Source: a virus
Virus record (IMG/VR): IMGVR_UViG_3300001833_000005
Span: 1 to 27,080 of that record
Length of the DNA stretch: 27,080 nt
Reading direction: 5' to 3' (one strand)
Positions 1 through 4,079 of the stretch are shown here, one piece after another. The translations under genes and the position numbers were made by a program. Each line of letters opens with the position of its first letter. The first letter of the stretch is position 1. The notes beneath the pieces are model-generated. The model had not been told where the DNA came from, searched no databases, and saw only the letters and a program-made list of their open reading frames with translations.

Positions 1-35
1 TTCTCAGCTTCCATTTCATCAGGTAGCATCGTCAT
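1..35 (-). CDS. 5' end of a leftward gene, cut by the window edge
   Basis: An ATG at 35-33 is preceded on the minus strand by an AAAGGA ribosome-binding site two bases upstream. A second in-frame ATG at 29-27 has better spacing and may be the true start. Only about eleven codons are inside the window (MTMLPDEMEAE), so no function can be assigned. It is the next gene of the leftward small-gene operon and begins 11 bases after the stop of the 76-residue gene to its right. Confidence 0.5.
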   Translation of the reverse strand, partial: MTMLPDEMEAE

Positions 36-46
36 ATTCCTTTAGT

Positions 47-277
47 TTATAAATATCTGATAGTCTTTTTTAAACTATGTTCAACTGCTCCATCATCCTT
101 TGTTGACAAGATATAGTAAACAGCGTTTAATGCCCACCATAGTGCTCTATCTCTATAGTAATCAACAACATAGTATTCTTTTGTGTCATTAGAATAATTC
201 TTTTTACCGTTTGAATCTATCTGAGCTTTCATTTTAAGTACCATCTCCTTAAAGTTTTCTTTGTTTAATTCAGTCAT
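47..277 (-). CDS. small hypothetical protein, 76 aa
   Basis: I do not recognise this protein. It has an AAGGAG ribosome-binding site seven bases before its ATG. Its start lies inside the end of the upstream 44-residue gene (ATGACTGA overlap), so the two are probably translationally coupled. The N-terminal third is charged (MTELNKENFKEMVLKMKAQ) and the middle is aromatic, with YYVVDYYRDRALWWALNAVYY at about residues 35-55. That could form one amphipathic or partly buried helix; I see no clear membrane segment. It belongs to the run of tiny leftward early-type genes. Confidence 0.75.
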   Translation of the reverse strand: MTELNKENFKEMVLKMKAQIDSNGKKNYSNDTKEYYVVDYYRDRALWWALNAVYYILSTKDDGAVEHSLKKTIRYL

Positions 278-404
278 CGTCAGTCTCCTTCAATATAAAC
301 CTAAAGTAATAGTTGTGTTCATCCTCGATGTCCTCAAGTACCCAGTCAACTGGCTTGTCCTTGACTGCTTCCCTTAACATTTCTATCAGTTCTGCTTCCG
401 TCAA
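270..404 (-). CDS. small acidic hypothetical protein, 44 aa, TTG start
   Basis: This is a 44-residue reading frame starting at TTG (404-402) with an AGGAG-type ribosome-binding site about seven bases upstream. The protein begins LTEAELIEMLREAVKD (first residue Met in vivo) and ends ILKETDDD. It is acidic and predicted helical. The next in-frame stop upstream is at 419-417 and no ATG is available, so TTG is the only sensible start. It overlaps the 67-residue gene upstream by 59 bases in another frame and the 76-residue gene downstream by 8 bases. The strong Shine-Dalgarno sequence and the head-to-tail arrangement are the evidence that it is real. The function is unknown. Confidence 0.6.
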   Translation of the reverse strand: MTEAELIEMLREAVKDKPVDWVLEDIEDEHNYYFRFILKETDDD

Positions 405-549
405 TCTTCCACTCCTCTACTTCTGTTACATAATAATCTTCACCAAGCTGATCAACTATCTGTTCTACACTGTAAGCCTTGATGTAAAGCGTTCTGTATA
501 CACTGCTCCTTAGATCAGTCTTCAGTTGTACTTCGTAGTTCTTCATCAT
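346..549 (-). CDS. small hypothetical protein, 67 aa
   Basis: The start is MMKNYEVQL, with AAGGAG seven bases before the first ATG. Residues 1-50 look like an ordinary folded domain (beta-rich start, then YSVEQIVDQLGEDYYVTEVEEWKID). The last 17 residues are low-complexity and overlap the following TTG-start gene. The start lies inside the end of the 46-residue gene upstream (35-base overlap). The unusual tail may be a fortuitous extension created when a stop codon near position 404 was lost. I do not recognise the function. Confidence 0.65.
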   Translation of the reverse strand: MMKNYEVQLKTDLRSSVYRTLYIKAYSVEQIVDQLGEDYYVTEVEEWKIDGSRTDRNVKGSSQGQAS

Positions 550-655
550 GTGTACTCTCCTTAAACTTATCTCTAGCTACACCAGTATCCTTAGATAGTT
601 TATCAGCTATAGCTTTTTCAATTTCTTTATCTCCAAAGTCAATTATTATTTCCAT
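515..655 (-). CDS. small hypothetical protein, 46 aa
   Basis: The ATG at 655-653 overlaps the stop of the upstream 134-residue gene as TAATG, a sign of termination-reinitiation coupling. The protein starts MEIIIDFGDKEIEKAIADKL, is highly charged, and ends in the acidic stretch HDEELRSTTED. It is mostly helical by composition. The function is unknown. It sits in the leftward operon and its 3' end carries the ribosome-binding site and start of the next gene. Confidence 0.65.
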   Translation of the reverse strand: MEIIIDFGDKEIEKAIADKLSKDTGVARDKFKESTHDEELRSTTED

Positions 656-1059
656 TAGTCCATCCTTACTATAAGATACCCACCATCAGCCTTAGGCATA
701 GCGACAATAGCATATGGGTATATGTATGCTAGTCTAAACTCATCATTTACCTTTACTTTGATAATAAAGTAGGCTGCTAAATCGTCATCACCTTCGTGTA
801 CGTAGTCACCAAAGGCATCAACTTGTCCTGCCATTTTCCAAGGAGCACAACCTGCACTCTTCTGATACTCGACAGCCATGAAGTCTTGTAGCTTTGGTGC
901 TTCATCATCCCATTCGTGTTGGTCTATCCATTGGGTAAACCAGTAGATCAACAGGGAGTTGCCTTGAATTAAACCACTCCAAGTGTCTGCATCAAAGTTA
1001 TGATGTGGGTTTCTGAACACCCTTGCTCCTGATCTTTTTTCCGTAGAAAAATCTTTCAT
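655..1059 (-). CDS. hypothetical protein, 134 aa
   Basis: This soluble, acidic protein starts with MKDFSTEKRSGARVFRN and has an AAGGAG ribosome-binding site eight bases upstream. It is rich in Trp, Tyr and Asp (for example YWFTQWIDQHEWDDEAP at about residues 39-55) and ends in a beta-rich part (AYFIIKVKVNDEFRLAYIYPYAIVAMP). I do not recognise the family. It is preceded by the longest gap in the leftward operon (66 bases, containing a small hairpin) and coupled to the next gene by TAATG. Confidence 0.8.
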   Translation of the reverse strand: MKDFSTEKRSGARVFRNPHHNFDADTWSGLIQGNSLLIYWFTQWIDQHEWDDEAPKLQDFMAVEYQKSAGCAPWKMAGQVDAFGDYVHEGDDDLAAYFIIKVKVNDEFRLAYIYPYAIVAMPKADGGYLIVRMD

Positions 1060-1071
1060 TTAATTTTCTCC

Positions 1072-1099
1072 TTGACAAATCAGAAAATGTTGGTATACT
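1072..1099 (+). promoter_or_regulatory. possible rightward sigma70-like promoter, antisense to the operon
   Basis: TTGACA (1072-1077) and TATACT (1094-1099) are separated by 16 bases on the plus strand, in the gap between two leftward genes. The -35 hexamer is partly made from the complement of a ribosome-binding region, so chance is a real possibility. If active, it would make RNA antisense to the upstream half of the leftward operon. Confidence 0.25.
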
Positions 1100-1103
1100 A
1101 GGG

Positions 1104-1118
1104 CTGTCCTTTGGACAG
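1104..1118. repeat. short perfect hairpin in an operon gap
   Basis: CTGTCC-TTT-GGACAG is a perfect 6-bp inverted repeat with a 3-base loop. It lies between the stop of the 62-residue gene and the start of the 134-residue gene. There is no T-run on either strand, so it is not a clear intrinsic terminator; an mRNA stabilising or processing stem is possible. Confidence 0.5.
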
Positions 1119-1125
1119 GGTACTA

Positions 1126-1314
1126 TTAGAAGTTAGGATACCAAAGTTCACCTTCATCCATGTCTCTTTTTATTTGCTCCTTCTCAGGCAAGTACAACTC
1201 TACTATGTCATCCTCACCCATCCATTCAGCATCATCAATGATTCTTGATATATCATTGTAGTACTGTTCTATGGGGATAACCTGAGCTATCCCCTTAGTT
1301 TGTTTATCTTTCAT
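1126..1314 (-). CDS. small acidic hypothetical protein, 62 aa
   Basis: The start is MKDKQTKGIAQVIPIEQ, with AGGA just upstream of the ATG and only two bases after the previous stop. The protein is strongly acidic, with helical segments (YYNDISRIIDDAEWMGEDDIVELYLPEKEQIKRDMDEGELW at about residues 18-58). Small acidic phage early proteins often act by binding host nucleic-acid enzymes or as DNA mimics; that is only a possibility here. I do not recognise the family. Confidence 0.75.
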   Translation of the reverse strand: MKDKQTKGIAQVIPIEQYYNDISRIIDDAEWMGEDDIVELYLPEKEQIKRDMDEGELWYPNF

Positions 1315-1316
1315 AT

Positions 1317-1541
1317 TTATCCTGCAAAGTGTTGGAATTTTCTTGCTGTTGTACGATTACCCTTAGTCTCAAAGTAGATCGAACGCTTGCCTAGGTGATA
1401 GGCTTTCATGCAAGTACCGTTGATGATACCGTAGCGTCTTTCAATCTTACGCTTGCGTGTTAGACCCTTGATGCCTAGGAAGTTGAACCTAAAGCCTTTG
1501 GTGTTATCGTTTAGTGGTTTAGTTGCGAATAGTACAAACAT
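1317..1541 (-). CDS. small basic hypothetical protein, 74 aa
   Basis: This Lys/Arg-rich protein starts MFVLFATKPLND, with AAAGGAG about seven bases before the ATG. The basic cluster GLTRKRKIERRYGIING at about residues 26-42 suggests nucleic-acid binding, but no known fold is evident. The second half (KRSIYFETKGNRTTARKF) is also basic. It lies between two other small genes with 2-3 base gaps, so it is part of the same transcript. The function is unknown. Confidence 0.75.
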   Translation of the reverse strand: MFVLFATKPLNDNTKGFRFNFLGIKGLTRKRKIERRYGIINGTCMKAYHLGKRSIYFETKGNRTTARKFQHFAG

Positions 1542-1544
1542 TGT

Positions 1545-1676
1545 TTACTCCTTTTCTGTTTGTAGTTTGGTTATGTAGTATTGGCAAATCCTTTTGTCTC
1601 TAGATATTATTACTATCTTTCCTTTATCATCATAGACAATATACTTGCCTGATTTAGTTTCTTTCATAATACTCAT
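1545..1676 (-). CDS. small hypothetical protein, 43 aa
   Basis: This frame starts MSIMKETKSGKYIVYDDKGK and ends YITKLQTEKE; its stop lies three bases before the next gene's ATG. The KYIVYDDKGKIVIISRD part reads as a beta-hairpin, as in many tiny phage beta-proteins. The ribosome-binding site before the first ATG (AAGG, ten bases upstream) is only fair. The ATG three codons later is an alternative start. No family is recognised. Confidence 0.6.
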   Translation of the reverse strand: MSIMKETKSGKYIVYDDKGKIVIISRDKRICQYYITKLQTEKE

Positions 1677-1688
1677 TAGATGTCAACC

Positions 1689-2279
1689 TTAAATATTATT
1701 TTCTCTTTTCCATGTAGTCCAAGTGATAGCTTGTAATATGTGAGGCTTGATGTCAACACGCTTTGCAGCCCTGACATAGACCTCTTGCATCTGTTTGTAT
1801 ACTTTCTTACTCATGTTTGTCTTGTCAGTAGTCAGACCTTGCCTGACACCTAGCGCAATGTTAAGGGCATGACCGTCTATAGTCACCTCGTCAAGCCCTC
1901 GTATGTTAGAATAGAATGACCTGATCTTTTGACCATTGAGCCTGTCAAGTATCTCATCATCACTAGTCAAGTTGTCCTCTAGTATGCTCCAAGCTTTTTG
2001 TTTCATAGTGTTGTAGCATGACACCTTGAAGTCATCCAAGTCATCACCTTCGACCCAAGCCCAACACATGCGTTCACAATCAGCAATGTTGCGCTCCCAT
2101 TTGTTGTTTGGTGACAATGCAGCCATCACACCTATGACAGTGTTCAGCTTGACACCTGACAGCCCTGATATGATTGAGCAGTATGTCTTGGCTTCATCAT
2201 ACCACTTGTAGCCGTTGGCAATGTCCTCAGTGGTTGCCCTACGGTAAACCTTGAGTATGTTTCTAACATGTTGTGTCAT
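1689..2279 (-). CDS. HhH-glycosylase-like phage protein (DUF7178-like), 196 aa
   Basis: Visible motifs are GVMAALSPNNKWERN (residues 50-64), NGQKIRSFYSNI (115-126), VTIDGHALNIALG (132-144) and LQAITWTTWKR (182-192). This pattern matches a phage family I know as DUF7178. It resembles the helix-hairpin-helix base-excision DNA glycosylase fold, in which a lysine-containing hairpin is followed by an Asp in a V-x-x-D-x-H context; Asp135 is the equivalent candidate. If active, it would act on modified or damaged bases, but enzymatic activity is inference and the family is officially uncharacterised. The start overlaps the upstream stop as ATGA with GAGGG upstream. It is the largest gene of the leftward operon. 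Confidence 0.65.
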   Translation of the reverse strand: MTQHVRNILKVYRRATTEDIANGYKWYDEAKTYCSIISGLSGVKLNTVIGVMAALSPNNKWERNIADCERMCWAWVEGDDLDDFKVSCYNTMKQKAWSILEDNLTSDDEILDRLNGQKIRSFYSNIRGLDEVTIDGHALNIALGVRQGLTTDKTNMSKKVYKQMQEVYVRAAKRVDIKPHILQAITWTTWKRENNI

Positions 2280-2503
2280 TCATCCATTCCCTCTAGTGCT
2301 AGTCCTATACTACGTTTATTGAATACTCCACCATCAGGTGTTCTTTTCTTGCCCCACCAGTTAGTGAGTATCTCAATAGCTCTAGTCATTCCCTCTCGCT
2401 GTACTAAGTCATAAGCTGTAATGTACAGGTTGTATTCGTTGTTTATCCATAATGATACGTTCCAGCTATTCCAGCTTGGGTATCCGTTATATTGTCTAGC
2501 CAT
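2276..2503 (-). CDS. YNGY...WNVSLW family small protein, 75 aa
   Basis: The protein starts MARQYNGYPSWNSWNVSLWI and continues N-N-E-Y. This matches a widespread short phage and bacterial protein family with the signature YNGW-x-N-x-x-T-W-N-V-x-L-W-x-x-N (DUF7249 as I remember it); its function is unknown. I chose the ATG at 2503 because AGGAGG lies six bases upstream; an in-frame TTG at 2518 overlaps that Shine-Dalgarno and is unlikely. The C-terminus (NWWGKKRTPDGGVFNKRSIGLALEGMDE) is basic then acidic. It is coupled by ATGA to the glycosylase-like gene. Confidence 0.75.
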   Translation of the reverse strand: MARQYNGYPSWNSWNVSLWINNEYNLYITAYDLVQREGMTRAIEILTNWWGKKRTPDGGVFNKRSIGLALEGMDE

Positions 2504-2615
2504 TGTTAGCCTCCTCAAGTAACTCTAAAATATCTTTTCTTGTCTCATCATCTAAATCAGTTTCTAATAGTTTAGTTAATAAATCAATGTTTTTATGATA
2601 TTCTAATATTTCCAT
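2496..2615 (-). CDS. first gene of the leftward operon, 39-aa acidic helical protein
   Basis: The start is MEILEYHKNIDLLTKLLETD, with AAAGGAG seven bases before the ATG, one of the best ribosome-binding sites in the operon. The protein is Leu- and Glu-rich, consistent with a single amphipathic helix or small helical hairpin. Its end overlaps the start of the next gene by eight bases. It is the promoter-proximal gene, about 20 bases from the predicted -10 box. The function is unknown. Confidence 0.65.
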   Translation of the reverse strand: MEILEYHKNIDLLTKLLETDLDDETRKDILELLEEANNG

Positions 2616-2635
2616 GTCTTTCTCCTTTATGTATT

Positions 2636-2665
2636 TAGTAAGACACAGCAACAACACAGTGTCAA
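2636..2665 (-). promoter_or_regulatory. sigma70-like promoter of the leftward operon
   Basis: On the minus strand TTGACA (2665-2660) is followed after 18 bases by TTACTA (2641-2636), 20 bases before the first ATG. The -35 is perfect and the -10 is weak. The promoter overlaps one arm of an inverted repeat (2642-2655), a natural place for a regulator. Confidence 0.5.
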
Positions 2666-2705
2666 TACAAAGTTTAGGTTGGCCTAAAATAGTCGCTGCT
2701 GTGTC
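2642..2705. repeat. nested inverted repeats at the leftward promoter
   Basis: The outer arms are GACACAGCAACAAC (2642-2655) and GTCGCTGCTGTGTC (2692-2705), which pair in 12 of 14 positions including nine consecutive bases. Between them is a second perfect dyad, TTTAGG-TTGG-CCTAAA (2673-2688). The -35 box of the leftward promoter lies between the arms. This could be an operator pair, or a cruciform element used in replication. Confidence 0.55.
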
Positions 2706-3076
2706 CAGTAAATATATAAAAATGTAACATAATTAAACAGTAGGTTAGCAGCTTTTCACTGGTTATGAGTTAGTCAACTCTCTTAGCAATCTTAGTGGCA
2801 TCCACATTTATTGATTGCGTGTCTTATTGACTGGGCTTGTAGTGTATTCTCACTTCCACGCCTATGTGCTATTGCTGTATATGTGTTTCTCTTTGTATCG
2901 TATCAGTTATCTTTCGTTAAAGTGTTTGTTGTTGTGTTTAGTCTTTCAGTTTGTATTTAGTTAGTCAAGTATTTTATTTAGTCTTTAGTCTTTTAGTATG
3001 TAGGACTAGATTGCACCTACGGAGCTTGGATCAATCAATGCTCTGGATCAAGGCCAAAAGGCTCCCCGTCTGCTAG
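2706..3076. other. non-coding part of the control region
   Basis: No convincing reading frame with a ribosome-binding site was found on either strand. The stretch holds a small dyad GAGTT-AGTC-AACTC (2767-2780), the TTTAGT motif array at 2937-2998 and, at its right end, a more GC-rich block (3001-3076) that can fold. In that block ACTAG (3005-3009) can pair with CTAGT (3073-3077). ACGGAGC (3019-3025) can pair with GCTCC..GT (3061-3069, two-base bulge), and GGCC-AAAA-GGCT forms a small hairpin. It precedes a rightward terminator, so it may be the body of a small RNA. Confidence 0.5.
2937..2998. repeat. TTTAGT motif array
   Basis: TTTAGTC occurs at 2937, 2977 and 2984, with variants TTTAGTT at 2956, GTTAGTC at 2960 and TTTAGTA at 2992: six related hexamer cores in 62 bases with irregular spacing. 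The same core occurs in reverse orientation (ACTAAAG) at 3633-3657. The T-rich background raises the chance rate, so protein binding is inference. Confidence 0.4.
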
Positions 3077-3134
3077 TTGACTTTCCGTCATAGCTATACC
3101 AAAGCATAGCTAAAAGAGAAGGTCAAGTTTTTTT
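3077..3134 (+). terminator. rightward intrinsic terminator
   Basis: TTGACTTTC (3077-3085) pairs with GAAGGTCAA (3118-3126) over nine positions with one G-U. An inner stem TAGCTAT/ATAGCTA (3091-3097/3106-3112) encloses an eight-base loop. The stem is followed on the plus strand by G and seven T (3128-3134). No plus-strand gene lies upstream, so it ends either an unannotated small RNA or antisense transcription. It also lies just after the stop of the leftward 48-residue gene. Confidence 0.6.
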
Positions 3135-3279
3135 ACCAGTTTTTTATTGTTCTTTCTACTCTATCGTATCCCCAAGATATAGGAACCATTGCGTTTTTAC
3201 CGTCACTTGCTTCTATATGATAGCAACCCATTAATTGCGATATAGAAAATGTTATATTGTTGTGTTCTATTGTTTTCAT
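3133..3279 (-). CDS. small hypothetical protein, 48 aa
   Basis: The protein starts MKTIEHNNITFSISQLMGCY and ends WGYDRVERTIKNW. I chose the ATG at 3279, where purine-rich GAAAGAGA lies upstream. The frame stays open to a TTG at 3336, but the added 19 residues (Val/Ser/Thr-rich) have no supporting ribosome-binding site. Short beta-strand and helix pattern; family unknown. It stands alone in the control region, about 500 bases upstream of the main leftward operon, and its stop codon touches the T-run of the opposite-strand terminator. Confidence 0.5.
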   Translation of the reverse strand: MKTIEHNNITFSISQLMGCYHIEASDGKNAMVPISWGYDRVERTIKNW

Positions 3280-3479
3280 TTTTTTCTCTTTCGTTGTTGT
3301 TGACACCATTAAGCATGAAACCACAACATAACGCAATAGATATTTTCAACTATTTTATAAGTTATTGATTTTAAACAAAACCTTTTTTACTGTTTCATGT
3401 TTTGTTCGTTAGTGTTCCATTTGGTTAGTGATTCGTTTACGTTTTGTTCTAATAGTTCTTTTAATTGGATATATGAACC

Positions 3480-3520
3480 TGCGCGTGTATGCGCGTGCGC
3501 GTAACGTGCGCGTGTACGTA
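3480..3520. repeat. 41-bp alternating purine-pyrimidine tract (Z-DNA-prone)
   Basis: Every base from 3480 to 3520 alternates pyrimidine and purine except for one phase break at 3503-3504, and most steps are CG, GC, GT or TG. TGCGCGTGTA occurs at 3480-3489 and 3507-3516; CGTGCGCGT occurs at 3494-3502 and 3505-3513. It is the only GC-rich patch in an AT-rich non-coding stretch. Such tracts readily adopt Z-DNA under negative supercoiling. Confidence 0.7.
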
Positions 3521-3614
3521 GGGAAAAACGTCAGATATTTTGTAAGATATATGACACAAAGGATAACACATTACATTGTCAATAAAATCAGTGGTTTAGC
3601 TTTGGTGTAGCGTT

Positions 3615-3624
3615 TGTGATCACA
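3615..3624. promoter_or_regulatory. TGTGATCACA palindrome, copy 1
   Basis: A perfect 10-bp palindrome in the context TTTGTGATCACATTT. It lies just before a TATACT box at 3630-3635. The half-sites TGTGA/TCACA resemble CRP/FNR half-sites but abut directly, without the six-base spacer that CRP needs. Confidence 0.65.
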
Positions 3625-3632
3625 TTTCCTAT

Positions 3633-3657
3633 ACTAAAGCACTAAAGCTTACTAAAG
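3633..3657. repeat. three ACTAAAG direct repeats
   Basis: ACTAAAG occurs at 3633-3639, 3641-3647 and 3651-3657, between palindrome copies 1 and 2. Weaker relatives (CACTAAA at 3774 and CACTAAG at 3785) follow. It is the reverse complement of the CTTTAGT cores in the 2937-2998 array. Confidence 0.5.
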
Positions 3658-3666
3658 TTATCCATT

Positions 3667-3676
3667 TGTGATCACA
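3667..3676. promoter_or_regulatory. TGTGATCACA palindrome, copy 2
   Basis: A second perfect copy in the context ATTTGTGATCACATTA, 52 bases after copy 1. Confidence 0.65.
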
Positions 3677-3700
3677 TTACAGGCCGACGGGTAAAACTTT

Positions 3701-3710
3701 TGTGATCACA
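3701..3710. promoter_or_regulatory. TGTGATCACA palindrome, copy 3
   Basis: A third perfect copy, extended to the 14-bp palindrome TTTGTGATCACAAA (3699-3712), 34 bases after copy 2. Three identical palindromes within 96 bases of non-coding DNA strongly suggest an operator set or replication iterons. Confidence 0.7.
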
Positions 3711-3793
3711 AAGGGTAGGCACAAGGGGGTTTGGGGCATCCGCATATATGTACAATGTGACAAAAAATTATCTCACTAAAATTTCACTAAGGC

Positions 3794-3832
3794 AAAAAAA
3801 ATAGGCCCACCCAGTATTTACCTGAGTGAGCC
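3794..3832 (-). terminator. leftward intrinsic terminator
   Basis: Read on the minus strand, GGCTCACTCAG pairs with CTGGGTGGGCC over all eleven positions (two G-U pairs) around the loop GTAAATA. It is followed by TA and eight T. On the plus strand the same stem has two C/A mismatches, so the element is clearly oriented leftward. No leftward gene lies upstream of it in the window. Confidence 0.8.
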
Positions 3833-3931
3833 AGAGGAGAAAACGAAAGTGTCCTTAGGATAAGCTATAGACAACTAATTAATAATAATTATAATTATAT
3901 ATACATATACACTATAGCAGCCCCAAGGGAT
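3794..3931 (-). ncRNA. candidate leftward small RNA, about 138 nt
   Basis: A perfect-consensus sigma70 promoter (3937-3965, minus) and a strong intrinsic terminator (3794-3832, minus) bracket about 138 bases with no usable reading frame; the only ATG, near 3903, is followed within three codons by a stop. The predicted RNA begins near 3931. It contains an inverted repeat, GCTATAG/CTATAGC on the RNA strand (3918-3912 and 3870-3864), closing an AU-rich loop, then a short UCCUAAGGA element, a CU-rich single-stranded stretch and the terminator stem. That layout fits a regulatory small RNA, possibly Hfq-type with its U-tail. The target is unknown. It is divergent from the late operon. Confidence 0.6.
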
Positions 3932-3936
3932 AATTT

Positions 3937-3965
3937 ATTATACCACTATTTTACACAGTTGTCAA
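3937..3965 (-). promoter_or_regulatory. perfect-consensus sigma70 promoter, leftward
   Basis: On the minus strand TTGACA (3965-3960), a 17-base spacer and TATAAT (3942-3937): both boxes and the spacing match the sigma70 consensus exactly. The predicted start is near 3931. It points away from the late genes and toward the leftward terminator at 3794-3832. Confidence 0.8.
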
Positions 3966-4013
3966 GCATAAAATGCAAAAAATAAAAAATATTTAAAAAT
4001 GTTGTAAAAGTGC

Positions 4014-4042
4014 TTGACAAACAAAACGAATCATGTTAAGAT
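4014..4042 (+). promoter_or_regulatory. sigma70-like promoter of the late rightward operon
   Basis: TTGACA (4014-4019), a 17-base spacer and TAAGAT (4037-4042), with a predicted start near 4049. This is 31 bases before the small-terminase ATG at 4080 and explains why the upstream part of that open frame should not be counted as protein. It lies about 50 bases from the divergent perfect-consensus promoter. Confidence 0.6.
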
Positions 4043-4079
4043 TCGAATCAGTTGTATTGCAAAAGAGGATTTATACTAT

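Noticed and set aside
313-513. Plus-strand frame opposite the small leftward genes
   Set aside because: Ser/Thr-rich complement of real leftward genes, without a ribosome-binding site.
2026-2211. Plus-strand frame within the glycosylase-like gene
   Set aside because: Antisense shadow of a conserved protein; Ser-rich composition and no start signal.
3001-3076. Possible tRNA in the foldable block
   Set aside because: No cloverleaf: no T-arm GTTCRA sequence, no CCA-adjacent acceptor of seven pairs, and arm lengths do not fit.
3133-3336. Longer 67-residue version of the small leftward gene, starting at TTG 3336
   Set aside because: No ribosome-binding site at the TTG and the added residues look non-coding; the ATG at 3279 is preferred.
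3428-3610. Plus-strand 60-codon frame with a hydrophobic start and Arg/Val-rich body
   Set aside because: It starts at GTG with no ribosome-binding site, and much of the body is the translation of the alternating CG/TG tract. The frame is probably an artefact of base composition.
3615-3710. CRP binding sites
   Set aside because: CRP needs TGTGA-N6-TCACA; here the half-sites abut with no spacer, so a CRP dimer would not fit.
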